A stretch of 64,000 nucleotides of DNA, from NCBI RefSeq assembly GCF_016908775.1, contig NZ_JAFBEP010000012.1:19190-83189 (forward strand), read 5' to 3'. Positions 60,418 to 64,000 of the stretch are shown in pieces. Position 1 is the stretch's first letter. Each line of letters opens with the position of its first letter. The notes beneath the pieces are model-generated. The model made no database searches, was not told where the DNA came from, and saw only the letters and a list, made by a program, of their open reading frames with translations. The DNA is from Defluviitalea raffinosedens. Lineage in GTDB: Bacteria; Bacillota; Clostridia; Lachnospirales; Defluviitaleaceae. The position numbers and the translations under genes were made by a program.

Positions 60418-62969
60418 GCATCTCATTCCCTAAAGAATTGGCAAACCGGAAGCAATGGATCTGCTGGCGTCTGGAACCAAACACAAAGGACGGAAGAGAT
60501 AGTAAAATCCCTTACAATCCCTTAACCGGTAGAAAAGCCTCAAGCACTAACCCAAACGACTGGTCGACCCTTGACGATGCGATTGCGGCAAAAGAACAAT
60601 ACCTCTATACCGGATTAGGTTTTGTATTCGCAAAAAGCGGAGGTTTAGTGGGGATAGACATAGATCACTGCCGCGACAAAAACACTGGGGAATTAAGCGA
60701 TACCGCCAAGGATATCCTTGAGCGGTTTCCGTCCTATACGGAAATCAGCCCTTCAGGAACTGGGCTTCATATTTTCTATAAAGGGGAGATGCCTGCTAAG
60801 GGCAATAAAAACACTAAAACCGGCGTTGAAATGTATGCCCACAGCAGATACTTCACAATGACTGGCGACCGACTGCCAGGGACTCCTGATTACATTGCTG
60901 AAGATAATGGAGCACTGGCCTGGATACATGAGAATTATATCAAAAGTAAAAAACGGAGAGGAAAAAGCAAGAAAGACAGTAAGGCGGTTAAGCTAGAGCC
61001 GCTTACAGATGAAGAAATTCTGGAGAAAGCCCGTACAGCCGAAAACCATAAGGAATTTGATCTGCTATGGGAAGGAAAATGGCAGGAAGCAGGGTATCCG
61101 AGCCAGTCCGAAGCCGATCTTGCTCTTTGCTGTATGCTGGCTTTCTGGTCAGGCAAAAACAAAGAGCAGATGGACAGGCTGTTTAGAAATTCCGGGTTAT
61201 TCCGGGAAAAGTGGGATACTGTACATCATGCAAGTGGAGCAACATATGGGCAGGAGACACTGGATAAGGCCATTGAAGTCACAGAGAACGTATACAGCCG
61301 CGAAAGCGAGTCAGTTATCTTTGAACATGAGGGCAGGTATTACCGCACCAGAGGCGAAAGTGTGTATCCTATAACAAATTTTATCATTCAGCCGGTGGAG
61401 ATGATTGTATCAGAAGATGAAACGCAGATGACTGCTGATCTTATTACAATACGTGATGAAATATACCGTCAGACATTTATGACTACCGACTTCAATAACA
61501 TCCAAAAATTTAAAAATATCTTGAACCGCCGGACAATATCCTTAGGCTATTTTGGCTCAGAAGGAGATTTGGAACTGCTGAAAGGTTATATATCTGAAAT
61601 GGAGTGGGTAAGGAAAACAGGGGTCAAGGCTCTTGGGATTTATGAGCATGGCGGGCGGATGGTTTATGTTTCAACGGACGGTGCCATTGAAGCCGGAGGT
61701 AACATTGTTGAAGATATCGTGCAGCTTGATAAGTATAAAAGCATAACAACCGATATCCTAACCTTTGAGCCATTGACAAAGAAACAGCTTATTATGCTTG
61801 GTGAATGGCTCCTCAGCTATAACGAACCAATAAAAACGGTGTCAGTGATGGCATGGGTAGCCGGATGCTTTATTAAACCGCATCTTAAAAAATCAGGCAT
61901 CAAGTTTCCTCATTTATTGCTTGTCGGAGAACAGGGCAGCGGAAAGAGTAATACATTGGAGAGGGTTATTCTGCCGATATTTTCATGTAGTAAAATTCGC
62001 GCGGCTACACAGGTTACTGCATTTACATTGATGAAGGAATCTGCATCATCGAATCTGATACCGCAGTTGATGGATGAGTTCAAGCCTTCAAAGATAGATA
62101 AGTTAAGGCTAAATGCCTTATACAACCATCTTCGAGATGCATATGACGGCCATGAAGGTGTCCGCGGTAGGGCTGATCAAAGTGCTGTTACTTATGAGTT
62201 ATTGGCACCTATCATTGTAGCTGGTGAAGAATCGCCGGAAGAAGCGGCTATCAGAGAACGGAGCATAGAATTGCTTTTCAGCAAGAAAGACTTAAAACCA
62301 GTCAGCCATAGGCAAGCATTTTATAAGTTGTGTGCAAAAGCAGATCTACTTGGCAGCTTCGGCAGGAGCCTGCTGGATATAGCACTCAGAGTATCGCCCG
62401 TTGAAACGGAGAAATGGTATGAGGAAGCAAAGTCAGAGATATCTGATGAGTTTCCATCTCGTATCGTCAATAATCTCGCCTGTTGCTATGCCGGATTGAG
62501 CCTAGTAAACAAACTGTGTGAATTCCTTAATGTAACGTGGGCTGAAGTGTTTCCTATTAGCAAAGGGGCATGTATTCGATATCTTCAGAACGGTGTGCAG
62601 GAGTACTTGCTGGATGGCGGTAGCAATAACAAGACCATTGTAGAACAGACGCTGGAAATCATGGCCCGGATGAAACTGGCTCCGAATCAAGACTACACTT
62701 TTGATAAAGATGGCAAGGTTATCGGGATTCGTTTCTGCGATGTATATGACCGCTATACCAAGTACAGGCGCGATTATGCAATCACAGGGGAATGCCTTCC
62801 GTATAACCAATTTCTGAAGCAGTTGAGGCAAAGTGACTTTTTTCTGGAGAGCAATAAAACGATGCGTTTCGGGAATGAAACTAAGAAAGCGTGGACTCTT
62901 GATTTTTCGATATTAAAAGAGCGATGCGATGTGAGCGGCTTTGAGATCACAGATATTGAGCCTATTTAA
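60414..62969 (+). CDS. Primase-polymerase/helicase of a mobile element
   Basis: An 851-residue replication protein. Residues 1-180 are an archaeo-eukaryotic primase-like (PrimPol) domain with VGIDIDHC (metal-binding Asp82 and Asp84), EISPSGTGLHIFYKG and HSRYFTMTGDRLPG. A helical bridge follows (ADLALCCMLAFWSGKNKEQMDRLF), as in the NrS-1 phage polymerase group. The C-terminal P-loop ATPase has GEQGSGKS at 505-512 and a Walker B-like region near LIPQLMDEFKPS. It would open the origin and prime replication. The GGTAACA iterons start about 10 bp after its stop and are a likely target. Confidence 0.85.
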   Translation: MSISFPKELANRKQWICWRLEPNTKDGRDSKIPYNPLTGRKASSTNPNDWSTLDDAIAAKEQYLYTGLGFVFAKSGGLVGIDIDHCRDKNTGELSDTAKDILERFPSYTEISPSGTGLHIFYKGEMPAKGNKNTKTGVEMYAHSRYFTMTGDRLPGTPDYIAEDNGALAWIHENYIKSKKRRGKSKKDSKAVKLEPLTDEEILEKARTAENHKEFDLLWEGKWQEAGYPSQSEADLALCCMLAFWSGKNKEQMDRLFRNSGLFREKWDTVHHASGATYGQETLDKAIEVTENVYSRESESVIFEHEGRYYRTRGESVYPITNFIIQPVEMIVSEDETQMTADLITIRDEIYRQTFMTTDFNNIQKFKNILNRRTISLGYFGSEGDLELLKGYISEMEWVRKTGVKALGIYEHGGRMVYVSTDGAIEAGGNIVEDIVQLDKYKSITTDILTFEPLTKKQLIMLGEWLLSYNEPIKTVSVMAWVAGCFIKPHLKKSGIKFPHLLLVGEQGSGKSNTLERVILPIFSCSKIRAATQVTAFTLMKESASSNLIPQLMDEFKPSKIDKLRLNALYNHLRDAYDGHEGVRGRADQSAVTYELLAPIIVAGEESPEEAAIRERSIELLFSKKDLKPVSHRQAFYKLCAKADLLGSFGRSLLDIALRVSPVETEKWYEEAKSEISDEFPSRIVNNLACCYAGLSLVNKLCEFLNVTWAEVFPISKGACIRYLQNGVQEYLLDGGSNNKTIVEQTLEIMARMKLAPNQDYTFDKDGKVIGIRFCDVYDRYTKYRRDYAITGECLPYNQFLKQLRQSDFFLESNKTMRFGNETKKAWTLDFSILKERCDVSGFEITDIEPI

Positions 62970-62979
62970 CCTCGAAAAA

Positions 62980-63248
62980 GGTAACAAGGTAACAAAAAGG
63001 TAACGCCAGAAACGCTGATGAATAGCCACTTGTTACCGATGTTACCTTTGTTACCTAAACTTTATATATACGCGCGAAAGTACCATTGCTTTTTAAGACT
63101 AAAAAAATATAAAAATAAAAATATTTGTGTATACACCTACCCCAAAAAGAGGTAACAAGGTAACAAAATCCTGAAAAGCGCTTGGGAAGCTGATTTATGA
63201 GATGCCTTTTTTGGACGTTACGAGGTTATAAGAGGGAAAAAGGTAACA
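62980..63248. repeat. GGTAAC(A) iteron cluster, candidate replication origin
   Basis: Nine copies of GGTAAC(A) in 270 bp. Direct: 62980, 62988, 62999, 63151, 63159 and 63242. Inverted (TGTTACC): 63031, 63040 and 63049. Several are 8-9 bp apart, giving pairs such as GGTAACAAGGTAACA at two places. Between the groups is an AT-rich stretch (about 63086-63135) that could melt. It lies between the primase-helicase and the VRR-NUC gene with no reading frame. The features are those of an iteron-type origin or a multi-site operator. Confidence 0.6.
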
Positions 63249-63268
63249 TTTTTGGAGGATGAGCGGTT

Positions 63269-63556
63269 ATGTCTGAAAGAAGTATTGTGACTAAAGTACT
63301 GCGGTACTTAAAGACAGTACCGGGGTGTTTCTGTTGGAAGGAACATGGTGGTATGTACGGGACAGCGGGGATACCAGACATTATTGCCTGTGTAAATGGG
63401 CGGTTTATAGCTTTTGAAATAAAAACCCCATCGGGAAAGACAACAAAACTACAGGAAGCAACTATAAGGAAAATCCTCAATGCCGGAGGAGTGGCAGCGG
63501 TTGTCCATTCGGTAGATGAGGTGAAGGCTATTATGGAAAAGCATGGCCTTCTATAA
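63269..63556 (+). CDS. VRR-NUC domain nuclease
   Basis: A 95-residue PD-(D/E)XK nuclease of the VRR-NUC family, common in prophages as a stand-alone Holliday-junction or branched-DNA nuclease. Catalytic residues are Asp37 in GIPDIIAC and Glu50 with Lys52 in FIAFEIKTPSGK, followed by LQEATIRKI. TTTGGAGGATGAGCGGTT precedes ATG 63269. The last iteron ends about 20 bp upstream, so iteron-bound protein could also affect its transcription. Confidence 0.88.
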   Translation: MSERSIVTKVLRYLKTVPGCFCWKEHGGMYGTAGIPDIIACVNGRFIAFEIKTPSGKTTKLQEATIRKILNAGGVAAVVHSVDEVKAIMEKHGLL

Positions 63557-63621
63557 AGAACGAAGACATAACGAACAAGGGAACAAGCACTGCAAAGCAA
63601 CGAAAAAAAGCATACTGCTTC

Positions 63622-63650
63622 AAAGATCAAGGTTTTTTATCTTGATTTTT
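63622..63650 (+). terminator. Weak hairpin with T-tract
   Basis: AAAGATCAAG at 63622-63631 and CTTGATTTTT at 63641-63650 can pair, and the T-tract continues into the ribosome site of the next gene. A partial terminator or attenuator. Confidence 0.35.
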
Positions 63651-63662
63651 TGGAGGTGCGAT

Positions 63663-64000
63663 ATGCTGATTGCATGGCAGTATTTAGATAAAAAAGCAGC
63701 TGCTGTTGAAGCTTTGAAAGATTACAGCAGCATGCAGTACATTATTGAACACAGTGATGAGGATATATATGAAGTGGAAACCCGTATGACAAGCCCTCAT
63801 AGTGCAAAGATTACCGGAGTTCCGGGCAAACACAATCCCAAAAGCGGTGAAGAACGCCTTGCTGCTTGCCTTGACGAGATTGATGTGTTGAAAGAACGTT
63901 ACAGACGGGCATTAGAATATATGGAGTGGTTCAAGCCTGCTTGGGAAGCCCTGTCGGAGGAAGAACAGTTTATACTGACAGAATTTTTTGTTAATGATGT
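63663..64000 (+). CDS. Phage late-transcription-regulator-like protein (DUF1492/RinA-ArpU-like), truncated by window end
   Basis: The frame from ATG 63663 (TTGGAGGTGCG upstream) stays open to the right edge (112 codons). MLIAWQYLDKKAAAVEALKD opens a helical protein with RLAACLDEIDVLKERYRRALEYMEWFKPAW and then LSEEEQFILTEFF, which looks like the start of a sigma-70 region 4 type HTH. This matches the DUF1492/ArpU/RinA group encoded near the end of phage early regions, which turn on packaging and structural genes. If so, phage late genes should lie to the right of the window. Confidence 0.65.
   Translation, partial: MLIAWQYLDKKAAAVEALKDYSSMQYIIEHSDEDIYEVETRMTSPHSAKITGVPGKHNPKSGEERLAACLDEIDVLKERYRRALEYMEWFKPAWEALSEEEQFILTEFFVND

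Noticed and set aside
61009..61374. 121-residue plus-strand frame
   Set aside because: Out-of-frame overlap inside the primase-helicase gene, with no independent start signal.
62980..63248. CRISPR array interpretation of the GGTAACA repeats
   Set aside because: Repeats are only 7 bp, irregularly spaced and in both orientations, with no spacer pattern and no cas genes nearby.
63226..63630. 134-residue minus-strand frame
   Set aside because: Antisense to the VRR-NUC gene with its catalytic residues. No ribosome site.

Overview
The window looks like chromosomal DNA of a low-GC, Gram-positive anaerobe of the class Clostridia. This rests on AT-rich intergenic DNA, strong AGGAGG-type ribosome binding sites with frequent GTG and TTG starts, SLH (S-layer) anchoring, a CUT1 sugar transporter without its own ATPase, a DUF6472-type small protein and a Clostridia-style type IV pilus operon. 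I cannot name the genus from sequence alone.

Layout. (1) 1-657 and 16936-19687, minus strand: three genes for an unusual family of cysteine-marked tandem beta-module proteins. One is cut by the window edge, one has two modules, and one has six modules with a single-base frameshift near its start. By pattern they recall the DUF3992/Ena endospore-appendage subunits. (2) 958-16047, plus strand: a fructan/sucrose island nested between those paralogues. It encodes a LacI regulator, a promoter with two mirror-image operators, a CUT1 binding protein and two permeases, an intracellular GH32 hydrolase, a methyl-accepting chemotaxis protein, a 1998-residue SLH-anchored GH32 fructanase and a PfkB fructokinase. 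Polymer would be cut at the cell surface, sugars imported and hydrolysed inside, and fructose phosphorylated. (3) 19.9-26.5 kb: small metabolic and lipoprotein genes, a ROK-MFS-MBL operon behind a tandem-repeat operator, a metallophosphoesterase and a Tyr/His-rich cupin. (4) 26.8-34.9 kb: a type IV pilus operon (pilB, pilC, pilin, pilM, pilN, pilO, three minor-pilin-like genes). (5) 34.8-48.6 kb: ordinary housekeeping genes: UvrC-like nuclease, ferritin-like/VIT1 transporter, tRNA-Glu and gltX, azoR, oxidoreductase, stalk-domain protein, uppP, tag, PiT/DUF47 phosphate pair, a radical SAM protein and an RlmD-like methyltransferase.

(6) 48.9-64.0 kb: an accessory region, probably the left part of a prophage or integrative element that runs past the right edge. 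It opens with a putative restriction-modification-like cassette: an excisionase-type HTH, a HEAT-repeat protein with a possible PD-(D/E)XK nuclease motif, and a convergent beta-class DNA methyltransferase. A Cro/C1-type regulator and a large ImmA/IrrE protein follow, divergently transcribed across a perfect 16-bp inverted repeat that holds both -35 boxes. Next is a phage-type replication module with more G/C-rich codon use: an SNF2 helicase disrupted by an 8-nt insertion, coiled-coil and zinc-motif proteins, a family A DNA polymerase, an antirepressor, a DUF4406-like protein, a primase-helicase, nine GGTAAC(A) iterons, a VRR-NUC nuclease and a truncated late-regulator-like gene.

The best candidates for undescribed biology are the Ena-like multi-module proteins, the HEAT-nuclease/methyltransferase cassette with its switch, and the iteron cluster beside the primase-helicase.
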